Part shown: positions 18,187 through 27,553 of the stretch, piece by piece
Position numbering within the stretch: position 1 is the first letter of the stretch
Layout: each line of letters starts with the position of its first letter
Source of the DNA: Hongsoonwoonella zoysiae
Lineage (GTDB): Bacteria > Pseudomonadota > Alphaproteobacteria > Rhizobiales > Stappiaceae
Assembly: GCF_013266695.1 (NCBI RefSeq)
Contig: NZ_JABRXF010000002.1
Location: forward strand, 744,001-808,000
Direction of reading: 5' to 3'
Length of the DNA stretch: 64,000 nt
Notes under the pieces: generated by a model
Seen by the model: only the letters and a program-made list of their open reading frames with translations
What the model was told of the DNA's origin: nothing
Databases searched by the model: none
Made by a program: the position numbers and the translations under genes

Positions 18187-18885
18187 TCAATCGCGTCGAT
18201 ATTCGGCGATCACATGCGGGATGATGCGTCCAGGCCGTTCGACGATATATGGATTACTGCCGACAAGCCTCAGGCCTTCGCCTTCAAAACGAGCGAACTC
18301 CGAAGGCATCAGCGGCCACGGCGGACCGGAAGCTTCCTCGCCCTCGCCACGCGAACGGCTGATGACGAGCAATGTTCCGCCGGGTTTCACCAGGGAGGCA
18401 ATTGCCGAATAGGATTTTTCACGCAGGTCCCCATGCAGCGCCTGCACGGTGTAGCACTCGTGGACGAGGTCAAATGCGCCCCGCCATTCCACGGGAGGCG
18501 AAAAGAGGTCGGCCTGCAGATAGTCCACGGATGAATTCGGGAACCGCGCCTGCGCCCAATCAACCGCCCCTTGCGCGAGATCGAAGGCGGTCGTGCAATA
18601 GCCGGCGGCGGAGATCGCCTCTGCGTTGTCGCCAAGCCCGCAGGCTATATCGATTGCCCGCCTGCCCTCTCCCGGATGCCGGGCAAGCCATCCCAGAAGC
18701 TTTTCCTTCGGCTTGAGGTCCGCCCAGGGCACGGCTGCGGGGTCGCCCCCGGCAGTGTCATAAACCTCCTCGAACCATGTGCGTCGGTCATCCGCATCAC
18801 CGCCTTTCGATCCGAAAATGCGGTCAAGCCTTTCGCGCGCGGCATCGCGCCGTGCCATGAAGTCCTCATCGCCGGTATCACTCAT
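18187..18885 (-). CDS. Class I SAM-dependent methyltransferase (copy 2 of a tandem pair)
   Basis: The 232-residue paralogue of the downstream gene has the same AIDIACGLGDNAEAI motif I, FDLAQGAVDWA, and FDLVHECYTVQAL. The start overlaps the holC stop by ATGA (18882-18885), so translation is likely coupled. The frame opens at 18924, but that extension lies inside holC. The N-terminal 60 residues carry a conserved Arg/Asp-rich lead-in before AVPWADLKPKEK in both copies. The methyl acceptor is unknown; the Leu/Pro-rich tail is like those of tellurite-resistance-type methyltransferases. Confidence 0.84.
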   Translation of the reverse strand: MSDTGDEDFMARRDAARERLDRIFGSKGGDADDRRTWFEEVYDTAGGDPAAVPWADLKPKEKLLGWLARHPGEGRRAIDIACGLGDNAEAISAAGYCTTAFDLAQGAVDWAQARFPNSSVDYLQADLFSPPVEWRGAFDLVHECYTVQALHGDLREKSYSAIASLVKPGGTLLVISRSRGEGEEASGPPWPLMPSEFARFEGEGLRLVGSNPYIVERPGRIIPHVIAEYRRD

Positions 18886-19331
18886 GCCTTTTGCTCCCAG
18901 CCCCCGCGTTCCGTTTGCTGCCAATAGGTAATGTCGTGGCCGGCGTCCTTCGCGCTTTTCCAGTGCGCGCGGGCATCGTTCAGCGCATCCGGATCGTGCC
19001 CGTCGAACACGAACACGGCTCGCATGTATGGCGCCAGATCCGGGGGCGATGCACGATCGACAAGAAAGCGCACATTCGCCGCGTTGGGATTGTCCGGCCC
19101 GGATGTCAGGAAAACCGGGTGCTCGGCCCCGTTTCCGTCCCCGGCCGCGCCATGTGGGAGAAACGAATCATCGCGATAGGTCCACAGGAGCGAATCGAGC
19201 GCACCCACTCTTTCGTCGGAGCCGGTCTGAACGACCACGCGCCATTCCCGCTCAAGGCATTTTTCCAGAAGCCCAGGCAACACATCCTCAAGCGGGCGCA
19301 ACGTCAGGTGATAAAAGAGAACCTCGGTCAT
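18882..19331 (-). CDS. holC: DNA polymerase III chi subunit
   Basis: HolC is the chi subunit of the clamp loader; it contacts SSB. The 149-residue protein begins MTEVLFYHLTLRPLEDVLP and has the family LxKCLxRxWRVVVQT segment and FVFDGHDPDALNDAR. In alphaproteobacteria holC commonly follows pepA. Here it is on the same strand but separated from pepA by 590 bp that contain an opposite-strand small gene. Confidence 0.93.
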   Translation of the reverse strand: MTEVLFYHLTLRPLEDVLPGLLEKCLEREWRVVVQTGSDERVGALDSLLWTYRDDSFLPHGAAGDGNGAEHPVFLTSGPDNPNAANVRFLVDRASPPDLAPYMRAVFVFDGHDPDALNDARAHWKSAKDAGHDITYWQQTERGGWEQKA

Positions 19332-19720
19332 GCAAGCGACTGTTATCTTTGATCGCGGTCAGGTCAATCGCAATCCGCCCCCATGCCCGCGCATGGAAAA
19401 CCCGTTCAATTCTAAACCCTTGGGATTTCCCGTGCTCTTTTAAAACGGCGACTGCGCGTGGCAGGCAGTGCCGACCTTCAATCCCTGAGCGACGGGCGAA
19501 CAGGAAGTGCGGCGTTTTCGCAACAGGCCAATTCCATCACGCTCTCATCGCGCGCTTGCGACTTTACTTGGCCACAGTTTCCTTCATTAACCCTTTCCCA
19601 ACTCGAAGCGGCGAACCTCTGGCGCCGGAGGGGGCGGGACGTGATTCACGTCACAGCCTCGGGGTCGTGGAAGGTCTACCTTCCCATTTAATGCGGGATT
19701 GAGACGGGAGTCCGGATTAT
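19332..19720. other. Intergenic spacer upstream of the 40-aa gene
   Basis: This stretch holds no supported ORF above 60 codons. One perfect odd palindrome, ACGTGA-T-TCACGT (19639-19651), lies about 70 bp before the small gene and could be an operator. The rest shows no repeat or RNA that I recognise. Confidence 0.4.
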
Positions 19721-19843
19721 ATGGCTGTGCGTATTGCTCTTTTCTTCGGTCTGGTGATGGGCCTTGCGGGCGTTACCGCCGGGATGGGAACGCTCGTGGC
19801 CGATGAGGCGGTAAGCGCTTGCGGCGCATACAAGACCTGCTGA
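19721..19843 (+). CDS. Small exported protein, 40 aa
   Basis: The frame encodes 40 residues, starting MAVRIALFFGLVMGLAG and ending CGAYKTC. One positive charge is followed by a hydrophobic helix of about 20 residues, so it is a membrane-anchored or secreted peptide, with two cysteines six residues apart at the C-terminus. A strong terminator follows 30 bp downstream, which supports a real transcript. It interrupts the usual pepA-holC neighbourhood on the opposite strand. No family is recognised. GACGGGAG about 10 bp upstream is a weak ribosome site. Confidence 0.55.
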   Translation: MAVRIALFFGLVMGLAGVTAGMGTLVADEAVSACGAYKTC

Positions 19844-19872
19844 CTATCTGTAACCACACCGTTCCATTTGAA

Positions 19873-19903
19873 GAAACCCGCCGTGAACGGCGGGTTTCTT
19901 CGT
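19873..19903. terminator. Bidirectional terminator between the small gene and pepA
   Basis: The stem GAAACCCGCCG-TGAA-CGGCGGGTTTC (19873-19898) is followed by TTCGTTT on the plus strand, and on the minus strand by a short T-rich flank. It can serve the small gene and the converging pepA transcript. Confidence 0.8.
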
Positions 19904-19924
19904 TTCAGGCAGAAGCTTGCAGGC

Positions 19925-21430
19925 TTATTTGCCTTCGTAGTTCTCGGCAACGAGACGATCCAGCAGACGGACGCCGAAGCCGGAAGCCCACCCCTTGCTG
20001 ATTTCCGTTTTCGGACTTCCCATTGCCGTACCCGCGACGTCGATGTGCACCCACGGTACGTCGTTGACGAAACGCTGCAGGAACTGTGCCGCGGTGATCG
20101 AGCCCGCCGCACGACCGCCGGTATTCTTCATGTCGGCATTGGGCGTGTCGATCAGCTTGTCGTAATCCTTGGAAAGCGGCAGGCGCCAGACGTTTTCCTC
20201 CGTCGCCTTGCCGGCCTTGGCAAGGTTTTCGGCAAGCTCGTCATCGTTGGAGAAGATGCCCGCATGATGGTTGCCGAGGGCAACGATGATCGCGCCCGTC
20301 AAAGTCGCAAGGTTGATCATGAACCTGGGCTTGAAGCGGTCCTGCGTGTACCAGAGCGCATCGGCGAGCACGAGACGGCCTTCTGCATCGGTATTGATGA
20401 TTTCGATCGTCGCTCCGGACATGGCGGTGACGATGTCGCCCGGGCGCTGCGCATTGGCGTCCGGCATATTCTCCACAAGGCCGATGACGCCGATCACATT
20501 CGCCTTGGCCTTTCGTGCCGCGAGGGCATGCATGAGCCCGGTTACAGCCGCCGCGCCGCCCATATCACCCTTCATGTCCTCCATACCGCCCGCCGGCTTG
20601 ATGGAGATGCCGCCGGTATCGAAGACGACGCCCTTGCCGATGAATGCGATCGGCTTGTCGTTCTTCTTGCCACCGTTCCATTTCATGATCACGAGCTTCG
20701 GCGGCTTTACCGACCCTTGGGCGACACCCAGAAGCGCATTCATCTTGAGCTTCTTCATGTCCTTTTCTTCAAGGATCTCGACTTCGACGCCGAGGGCTTC
20801 CAACGCCTTGGCGCGCTTGGCAAATTCCACCGTGTCAAGCACGTTCGCCGGTTCGTTCACGAGGTCGCGCGCGAGTATTACGCCGTCGGTAACGCCATCG
20901 CCAGCCGTCCAAAGCTTCCTGGCGTCTCTGGCATTTTCGACGCCGATGGCAAGCTTGACGGGTGAGGTCGGCTCGCCGTTTTCATCGTCATTCGTCTTTT
21001 TGCTCTTGTACTTGTCGAAAGTGTAGGCGCGCAGCTTCGCCCCGGCGGCGAAAGACGTCGCCATTTCCGGCGCAAGCCCAGCATCCGGCAGTTCCAGAAG
21101 CACGGTTGCCGCCGTCGCCTTGGTGGATTTGATCGCCCCCATGGCGACGCCGCCAAGCTTCATCCATTCGCTTTCGCCAAGCTCCCCGGGCTTGCCGAGG
21201 CCGATGACGATCAGCCGGTCGCAGGAAAGGCCGGCCGGAGCGATCAGATCGAGGATGGCGTTCGCCTTCCCCTTGAACGAAGCAGCCTTCGCAGCCTTTT
21301 CCAGAAGGCCATCGGCACCGGCGAGGTATTCGCCCGCCACCGGGCCGAGTTTCAGTTTCTCGTCTGCGAAAACAACTGCTACGCCCTTTTTGGGAGCAGC
21401 GGGATTGGCGAATGAAATATCGGGCAGCAA
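19925..21430 (-). CDS. pepA: Cytosol (leucyl) aminopeptidase
   Basis: PepA is a hexameric di-metal M17 exopeptidase that releases N-terminal residues. The 501-residue length fits. The metal and catalytic blocks [28 protein letters not shown] and [14 protein letters not shown] are intact. The start is a TTG (21430, reading TTG-CTG-CCC-GAT) preceded by AAAGGGAAACCGCC, with no better ATG nearby. It is divergent from lptF. Some PepA proteins also bind DNA, but nothing here shows that. Confidence 0.95.
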   Translation of the reverse strand: MLPDISFANPAAPKKGVAVVFADEKLKLGPVAGEYLAGADGLLEKAAKAASFKGKANAILDLIAPAGLSCDRLIVIGLGKPGELGESEWMKLGGVAMGAIKSTKATAATVLLELPDAGLAPEMATSFAAGAKLRAYTFDKYKSKKTNDDENGEPTSPVKLAIGVENARDARKLWTAGDGVTDGVILARDLVNEPANVLDTVEFAKRAKALEALGVEVEILEEKDMKKLKMNALLGVAQGSVKPPKLVIMKWNGGKKNDKPIAFIGKGVVFDTGGISIKPAGGMEDMKGDMGGAAAVTGLMHALAARKAKANVIGVIGLVENMPDANAQRPGDIVTAMSGATIEIINTDAEGRLVLADALWYTQDRFKPRFMINLATLTGAIIVALGNHHAGIFSNDDELAENLAKAGKATEENVWRLPLSKDYDKLIDTPNADMKNTGGRAAGSITAAQFLQRFVNDVPWVHIDVAGTAMGSPKTEISKGWASGFGVRLLDRLVAENYEGK

Positions 21431-21736
21431 GGCGGTTTCCCTTTTCTCATTGGCGAAGATTTCGGATGGTCCGCATCACGGAGTGGATACGGTGATCGGT
21501 AAGCGTTGAGGCCAACAATGGCGCGCTTGCATCCATCGGGCAAGCGGCGAACGCCTTGCGCATTCGCAACAGTGACGCACCAACGGTTTGTTAACCCTTT
21601 TTCTTCCGCTTTTTTTTACCTAAATTCGTTTAAAAATACCGGAACATCAGCGACTCGGCGTCACCTGTCGGCACGGTCCTTGCCAAACCGTTCTCGAACT
21701 TGCCGTTATTCGCCGACAAAAAACAACCGTGTGTCC
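21431..21736. other. Divergent promoter region of pepA and the lptFGD operon
   Basis: This 306-bp spacer has a T-rich block (CCTTTTTCTTCCGC and a run of eight T near 21610) and an AAATTCGTTTAAAAAT segment, upstream of lptF. No small gene, repeat or riboswitch was recognised. It probably carries both promoters. Confidence 0.45.
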
Positions 21737-22924
21737 ATGAAAACGTTCGAGCGCTATGTTTTTCGACGCCTGACACTCGCCTTCTTCATGGCGTTGACCG
21801 CGCTGTCGGGCGTGGTCTGGGCGACGCAGGCGCTCAGGGAGCTTGATCTCGTAACCTCGAAGGGCCAGACGATTGTCCAGTTCGTCGGCATCACGATGCT
21901 GGCCATGCCGTTCCTGGTTCTCGCCGTCGCTCCGTTCGCGTTGCTGATCGCTCTCGTTCTCGTGCTCAATTCCCTGTCCCAGGACAGCGAGCTTATCGTC
22001 ATCACCGCATCCGGCGCCTCCCGCAATATCCTTCGCAAACCGGTATTGCTGTTCGCTTGCGGCGTCGGCCTTCTATCAGCGTTTCTGGCGCTATATCTTT
22101 CTCCGGCTTCCCTTTCCCTGCTGCGCAACGAAATTACGCGCGTTCGCGTCGATCTTGTCGCAAACATCGTCAAGCCGGGGCGCTTCATCGGCGTCGAGGA
22201 CGGCCTGACCTTCCATATCCGCAACCGGTCCGGCGACGGTCAGCTCGACGGGCTGATGATGCACGACGAGCGGGCGGCGGGCACCATCAGCACTTATGAA
22301 GCCGCACGCGGGCGAATCGTGGAAGCTGCAGACCACACGCTGCTCGTCATGCAGGATGGCACGATCCAGCGGCGCACGCGCGGCAGCGGCGCGATTTCGA
22401 TCGTGCGCTTCCAGTCTTACGCGTTTGATCTTTCAAGCCTTATCCCTCAGGCTGCGGAACCCACCTACAAGGCGACCGAGCGATCAATGCGCGAACTCCT
22501 CAGCCCGCCGCCCGGCGATAGTTACGCTGCGGAGAACCAGGACAGGATCCTCGCGGAAATACATGACCGGCTCAGTCAGCCGCTTTATCCGTTCGCCTTC
22601 GCAATGATCGTACTGGCGTGTCTTGGAACGGCGCGCACGACGCGCCAGAACCGCAGTGTCGCACTCCTGACCGCGATCACGGCCTGCATAGCGCTTCGCA
22701 CGGTTGGTTTCGGTGCGCTGACATTGGTTTCCGCGGCACCTGCGGCCCGTTTCGCACTCTACGCCGTACCGGTGGCCGGGTTTGCGGCCGCACTCTGGCT
22801 CAGCCTGATGTCTTCCCGTCCCGCATGGATCGTTTCCCTTGTCACCCGTGCCGAGCATCTTGCCGAGCGTGCGGAAGAGTTCCTGTCGCGCAAGCGTGCC
22901 GACAGATCGGGCGGGGTCGCCTGA
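21737..22924 (+). CDS. lptF: LPS export permease LptF
   Basis: LptF is one of the two inner-membrane permease subunits of the LptB2FG lipopolysaccharide exporter. The 395-residue protein has N-terminal helices (ALSGVVWATQALRELDLV), a periplasmic beta-jellyroll in the middle (about 130-260), and C-terminal helices (about 275-365). It starts MKTFERYVFRRLTL, typical of YjgP/YjgQ. The upstream frame from 21506 is intergenic. lptF, lptG and lptD are consecutive with 2-bp and 1-bp junctions. Confidence 0.94.
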   Translation: MKTFERYVFRRLTLAFFMALTALSGVVWATQALRELDLVTSKGQTIVQFVGITMLAMPFLVLAVAPFALLIALVLVLNSLSQDSELIVITASGASRNILRKPVLLFACGVGLLSAFLALYLSPASLSLLRNEITRVRVDLVANIVKPGRFIGVEDGLTFHIRNRSGDGQLDGLMMHDERAAGTISTYEAARGRIVEAADHTLLVMQDGTIQRRTRGSGAISIVRFQSYAFDLSSLIPQAAEPTYKATERSMRELLSPPPGDSYAAENQDRILAEIHDRLSQPLYPFAFAMIVLACLGTARTTRQNRSVALLTAITACIALRTVGFGALTLVSAAPAARFALYAVPVAGFAAALWLSLMSSRPAWIVSLVTRAEHLAERAEEFLSRKRADRSGGVA

Positions 22925-22926
22925 TC

Positions 22927-24024
22927 ATGACGCTCAAGGGATTTACGCTCGCCTCCTATTTCTCCCGTCGCTTTATCGGCGCTATAGCCGGCCTCTTCCT
23001 CCTGGCCGCCGCGCTCATTTTTATCTTCGATTTTCTAGAGCTCGTGCGCCGCTCCGGCGACGAGGAAGGCTTTTCAGTCCTTCGCGTCGCATTGATTTCA
23101 TTGCTGCGCGTGCCGCAGCTGATGGAGGAAGTGCTGCCGTTTGCCGTCCTGTTCGGCTCGATAGCCACGTTCCTTTCGCTCAGCCGCTCTCTCGAACTGG
23201 TGGTAACCCGGGCGGCGGGCGTGTCCGTCTGGCAGTTCGTGGCACCCGGGCTTTTCGTCGGGATGGCTATCGGCACGCTGGCGATCACCGTTTACAATCC
23301 TCTGGCCGTTTATTCGCGAACCCTCTCCGACGAGATTGCCGCCGGGCTTTTCAGCCACGAGCAAAGCTTCCTGCTCCAGACGACGGAGGATGTGTGGTTG
23401 CGTCAGGACGGTAAAGACGGCGAATCGATCCTTCACGCGCGCCAGCTCGTCGACCAGGGCGAAAGGCTGTTCGGCGTAATGCTCCTGACTTTCGGCCGGA
23501 ACGGCAGTTTCCTGGAACGCATCGAAGCGAACGAGGCGGTCCTCGACGAGGGGAACTGGCGTCTTTCGGATGCCACCGTCTACACCACCGGCGGCGATCC
23601 ACAGAAATTCGCGAATTATTCTGTCAGCACATACCTGACGCCGGAGGAGATTCGCTCCAGTATCGGCGCGCCGGAGGCGACCGCGTTCTGGGACCTTCCG
23701 CGGATTGTCGAGCTTTCGGAACGCGCGGGTCTGCCCGCCTATCGATATTCGCTTCAATATCAGGTACTTCTATCTCGACCTCTGCTTCTGGCGGCGATGG
23801 TGCTGATCGCCGCTTCGGTTTCACTAAGAGTTTCGCGTATGGGTGGGATCGGACGTTTGATTGTGGGTGGCATCCTCGCCGGGTTCGTGCTTTACGTTCT
23901 CTCCGAACTGGCGAAAGATTTCGGTGGTGCGGGCCTCGTGCCGCCAGTCGTTGCCGCATGGGCTCCTGGAGTACTGGGTATTTTGATGGGTTGCACGATC
24001 CTCTTGCATCAGGAAGACGGCTGA
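22927..24024 (+). CDS. lptG: LPS export permease LptG
   Basis: This 365-residue partner of LptF shows the same helix-jellyroll-helix layout. It opens MTLKGFTLASYFSRRFIG, has SLELVVTRAAGVSVWQ, and ends with three C-terminal helices (RPLLLAAMVLIAASVSLR). ATG 22927 lies two bases after the lptF stop. The A of its TGA stop (24022-24024) is also the first base of the lptD ATG. It pulls LPS from the inner membrane with LptF. Confidence 0.94.
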   Translation: MTLKGFTLASYFSRRFIGAIAGLFLLAAALIFIFDFLELVRRSGDEEGFSVLRVALISLLRVPQLMEEVLPFAVLFGSIATFLSLSRSLELVVTRAAGVSVWQFVAPGLFVGMAIGTLAITVYNPLAVYSRTLSDEIAAGLFSHEQSFLLQTTEDVWLRQDGKDGESILHARQLVDQGERLFGVMLLTFGRNGSFLERIEANEAVLDEGNWRLSDATVYTTGGDPQKFANYSVSTYLTPEEIRSSIGAPEATAFWDLPRIVELSERAGLPAYRYSLQYQVLLSRPLLLAAMVLIAASVSLRVSRMGGIGRLIVGGILAGFVLYVLSELAKDFGGAGLVPPVVAAWAPGVLGILMGCTILLHQEDG

Positions 24025-26459
24025 TGGGCAAGCCGCAGCTCTTCCCGCATACGGTTCGTGACACGCGCGCGAAAATCGCGCGCACTGCGTCCCCGCGCGC
24101 CCGCAACCTCACGGACATTCTCCTGCGCACCACCGCGCTTGCGGGAATCGTTTTCGCATCGGCGCTGACGGGCTCGGCGGAGCTTCGCGCGCAAGGCGAT
24201 GCGGTTCTCGGCGCCCTAGGCTCATCCGTGGAGGAAGAAACCCCTCTCCTCCTGGAAGCCCGCGAGCTTCGATACGACTTCGACCGGGACATCATTTCCG
24301 CAATCGGCAACGTTCAGATCTACTATGGCGATTATGCGGTGGAAGCCGAACGGGTCGATCTCAACCGCCGGGATCAAACGTTCACGGCTTCCGGCAACGT
24401 GAGAATGACGGAGCCGGATGGCAACGTCGTAACGGCGGAAACGCTGACACTTTCTGAGGATTTCCGCAACGGTTTCGCCAAGGCGCTTCAGCTAGACACG
24501 CCCCAGCGCACGCGCTTCATCGCGGGCAGCGCGAACCGGGCTGACGGAAACCTGACAACCTTCGAAAACGGGCTCTACACCGTCTACACCCGCCCGACGA
24601 CGCCGCCGGGCAAGCCCCCGCTCTGGCGCGTGACTGCGGCGAAGATCATCCACAATCAGCAGGAACAGACGATCTACTTCGAAGACGCGAAGTTCGAATT
24701 CTTCGGCAAACCGATCGCCTATCTGCCGTATCTGTCGATGCCCGATCCCACGGTGCGTAACAAGACGGGCTTCCTCGTACCTTCGCTCGTCATCGGCGAT
24801 CGTGTCGGCGTCGGCGCGACCGTTCCCTATGAGATCGTCATCGACGAAAGCCGCGACCTGCTGCTCCAGGCGACGCCTCTGACAAAACAGGGAGCGCTGG
24901 TCCAGGGGGAATGGCGCCAGCGTCTGGCCAACGGCAGCTATTCCTTCAGCGCGGGCGGGCTTTACCAGGCACAACCGGAAGAATTCGCGGGATCGAGCGG
25001 CGACCGCGATTTTCGCGGCGTTATCGCGTCGGACGGCCGGTTCAATATCAACTCCCGCTGGTCGTGGGGTTGGGATGCGTCGCTTCGTACAGACCGGGCG
25101 TTCCTGAGGGATTACAACTTCACCCAATTCGGCAGCGCCAGCGACATTTCGAACGTCTTCCTGCTGGGGCAAACGGAACGCAACCGCTTCGAGGCCGACG
25201 CCTATGCCTTCCGCATCTCTCAGGAAGACTATTCCGCGAATCCCCCTTCGCTGAATCCCGGCGTTCCATTTTCCCCGGTCGGCTCGGACCTGCAGGACAA
25301 GCAGCCCTTCGTGCATCCGGTGATCGACTGGAACTACATCTTCGAAGATCCACTGGCGGGCGGCGAGCTTTCCCTTGCGGGCAATTTCACCAGCCTCACT
25401 CGTGACGAGACGGATGCGATCCGCGTCAATAACACGACCAACCGCTTCCGCGGCGTCGAGGGCACCTTCACCCGCGCCACGATCGACGGGCAGTGGCGCA
25501 GGTCGTTGATCGACCCTCTCGGCCAGGTCTTCACACCCTTCGCCTATGTGCAGGGGGACGTTTTCTTCCTCGCCTCCGCCGACGACAACGTCGCCGCCTT
25601 GACCGACGAGGCGGTGGTGGGCCGCATCATGCCGGCTGCGGGGCTTGAATACCGCTATCCCTTCATTGCCACATTCGACGGCGGCAACCACGTCCTGGAA
25701 CCGATTGGCCAGATCATTGCCCGGCCCAACGAGCAACGCATCGGTGACCTGCCGAATGAGGACGCGCAAAGCATCGTGTTCGATTCCACGACGCTGTTCG
25801 AATGGGACAAGTTTTCCGGCTTCGACCGTTCAGAAGGCGGCACGCGCGCCAACATCGGCGTCAGGTACAAGTTACAGCTCGACCAGGGCAGCCATCTCAG
25901 CGCGCTTTTCGGCCGCTCGTATCAGCTTGCCGGCGAAAACTCCTTCGCCACGCCGGACATCCTAGATGCTACCGGCAATTCCGGCCTCGATTCCACACAG
26001 TCAGACTATGTCGGCAGCCTCTATTTCGATTCCACGTTCGGTTTCCGCGTCGGCGCGCAAGCGCGTTTCGACCGCGACGATTTCAACGTGAACCGCGCGC
26101 AGGTTCAGGCGTCCGGCATATACGGCCCCGTCGTCGGCACGCTGGCTTATGCCTTCCTCGACGCGCAGCCTGACCTTGGAATAGACGACCCGCGTGAGGA
26201 ATTGCTTGGCTCCACCAGCCTTCGCATCGAGGAAAACTGGCGTCTGTTCGGTTCGCTGAGATATGACGTCGAAAACGCCAATGTCGTTCAAAACGGGATC
26301 GGCGTCGGCTACGACGACGAAGGCTTTTCCGTCTCGATGACCTATTCGGAAGACAGGAGCCGGAACAACGGCGAACTGACGGACAGGCTGTTCTTCCTTC
26401 GCCTCGGCTTCCGCACTCTGGGGGCGACGCAGTTCTCGTCCGGCATTTCGGAAGAGTAG
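24024..26459 (+). CDS. lptD: LPS assembly outer-membrane protein LptD
   Basis: LptD inserts LPS in the outer membrane. The 811-residue protein has a late signal peptide after a 30-residue basic lead-in (hydrophobic TTALAGIVFASALTGSA, about 37-53). An OstA/LptA-like jellyroll follows (DIISAIGNVQIYYGDYAVEA, about 70-230), and then a large beta-barrel domain (about 250-810). The barrel end, LGFRTLGATQFSSG, is close to the C-terminus. The start shares a base with the lptG stop. SurA is encoded next, which is known to help LptD folding. Confidence 0.94.
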   Translation: MGKPQLFPHTVRDTRAKIARTASPRARNLTDILLRTTALAGIVFASALTGSAELRAQGDAVLGALGSSVEEETPLLLEARELRYDFDRDIISAIGNVQIYYGDYAVEAERVDLNRRDQTFTASGNVRMTEPDGNVVTAETLTLSEDFRNGFAKALQLDTPQRTRFIAGSANRADGNLTTFENGLYTVYTRPTTPPGKPPLWRVTAAKIIHNQQEQTIYFEDAKFEFFGKPIAYLPYLSMPDPTVRNKTGFLVPSLVIGDRVGVGATVPYEIVIDESRDLLLQATPLTKQGALVQGEWRQRLANGSYSFSAGGLYQAQPEEFAGSSGDRDFRGVIASDGRFNINSRWSWGWDASLRTDRAFLRDYNFTQFGSASDISNVFLLGQTERNRFEADAYAFRISQEDYSANPPSLNPGVPFSPVGSDLQDKQPFVHPVIDWNYIFEDPLAGGELSLAGNFTSLTRDETDAIRVNNTTNRFRGVEGTFTRATIDGQWRRSLIDPLGQVFTPFAYVQGDVFFLASADDNVAALTDEAVVGRIMPAAGLEYRYPFIATFDGGNHVLEPIGQIIARPNEQRIGDLPNEDAQSIVFDSTTLFEWDKFSGFDRSEGGTRANIGVRYKLQLDQGSHLSALFGRSYQLAGENSFATPDILDATGNSGLDSTQSDYVGSLYFDSTFGFRVGAQARFDRDDFNVNRAQVQASGIYGPVVGTLAYAFLDAQPDLGIDDPREELLGSTSLRIEENWRLFGSLRYDVENANVVQNGIGVGYDDEGFSVSMTYSEDRSRNNGELTDRLFFLRLGFRTLGATQFSSGISEE

Positions 26460-26624
26460 CGTAGAATTGACCCCGCGAAGGTGCGACGCTCCGTTTTCGG
26501 AACGAATGGATTGCCGGTTTCCGCCGCACGACGCCCTTCAATTCGGCGTAGGCATGTGCCACAACCGGATATGAGAAAAACAAATCTGTTCCGCCGCGGA
26601 TATGCTCGGCCACGGAGCGAAAAG

Positions 26625-27551
26625 ATGAACTTGATGCACTTGTTCCGCCTCTCCTTTCTTCTTCTGTTTCTTGCCGCTTCGGCGGGCACGCCGGCAGGCG
26701 CGGCCACCAAGATCGCAGTGATCGTCAACGACAAGGCGATCACCAGCTTTGACGTCGATCAGCGCGCGAAGCTTATTCAGCTGACGAGCCGGCGTTCGGG
26801 AGCGGCGGCACGCAAGGCCGCGCTGGAGGAACTGGTGGACGAAACGTTGCAGCTGCAGGAAGCCAGCCGGTTGAATATCGATGTTTCGGAATCCCAAGTG
26901 GATTCCGCATTCTCCGACATCGCGAGAAACGTCAAGCTGACGCCAAGCCGCCTGTCCGCGGCCCTCCGCCAGCAGGGCGTCAGGCCCGAAACATTGAAGG
27001 ACCGCCTGCGGGCCCAGATCGCCTGGAGTGAGGCCGTGCGCCTCAGATTCAGGGCGGAGGTGAAGATTTCGGACGCCGATGTCATCGCCGCGCTCCGCGA
27101 GCAGGAATCCGAAAGTGCCAACAAGAGCGTGGAATACAGCCTCCAGCAGTTCGTGTTCGTCGTACCTTCCAAGGCTTCGAACTCTTACAAGGCACAGCGC
27201 AAGCGCGAGGTCGATCAGTTCCGCTCCCGCTTCACGACCTGCGAAGAGGCCAGGAATATCGCTGAGGGCCTTAAGGAAGTCGTGGCCATGCCAGCGCGCC
27301 GCCTTCTTGAATCCGAGATCCCGCCAAATCTGCGCGACAAGGTCAAGCAGACGACGATCGGGCGGGCCGTCGAAGTGGAACTTGGCGACAAGGGCTACGA
27401 GGTGACTGCCCTGTGCGACAAGCGCGAATTCGCCGGCACGGCGGATGCGCGCGCGGCGCTTGAGGTTGAACTGCGCGCGAAGGAAGGACAGCAGATGTCA
27501 CGTCAATATCTTCGCGACCTGCGACGCCGCGCCCTGATCGACTATCGCTGA
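26625..27551 (+). CDS. surA: Periplasmic chaperone SurA-like (peptidyl-prolyl isomerase family)
   Basis: The 308-residue protein has a signal peptide (LFRLSFLLLFLAASAGTPAGA) and a SurA N-terminal chaperone domain (IAVIVNDKAITSFDVDQRAKL; about 25-165). A short parvulin-like region follows. ATG 26625 has CACGGAGCGAAAAG upstream and gives a clean signal peptide. The open frame from 26481 would add 48 basic residues. It helps outer-membrane proteins such as LptD, in keeping with the operon. Compared with enterobacterial SurA (about 430 residues) it is shorter, as in other alphaproteobacteria. Confidence 0.88.
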   Translation: MNLMHLFRLSFLLLFLAASAGTPAGAATKIAVIVNDKAITSFDVDQRAKLIQLTSRRSGAAARKAALEELVDETLQLQEASRLNIDVSESQVDSAFSDIARNVKLTPSRLSAALRQQGVRPETLKDRLRAQIAWSEAVRLRFRAEVKISDADVIAALREQESESANKSVEYSLQQFVFVVPSKASNSYKAQRKREVDQFRSRFTTCEEARNIAEGLKEVVAMPARRLLESEIPPNLRDKVKQTTIGRAVEVELGDKGYEVTALCDKREFAGTADARAALEVELRAKEGQQMSRQYLRDLRRRALIDYR

Positions 27552-27553
27552 TC

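Noticed and set aside
24492-25769. 425-codon open frame on the minus strand
   Set aside because: It is antisense to lptD and has no recognisable motif.
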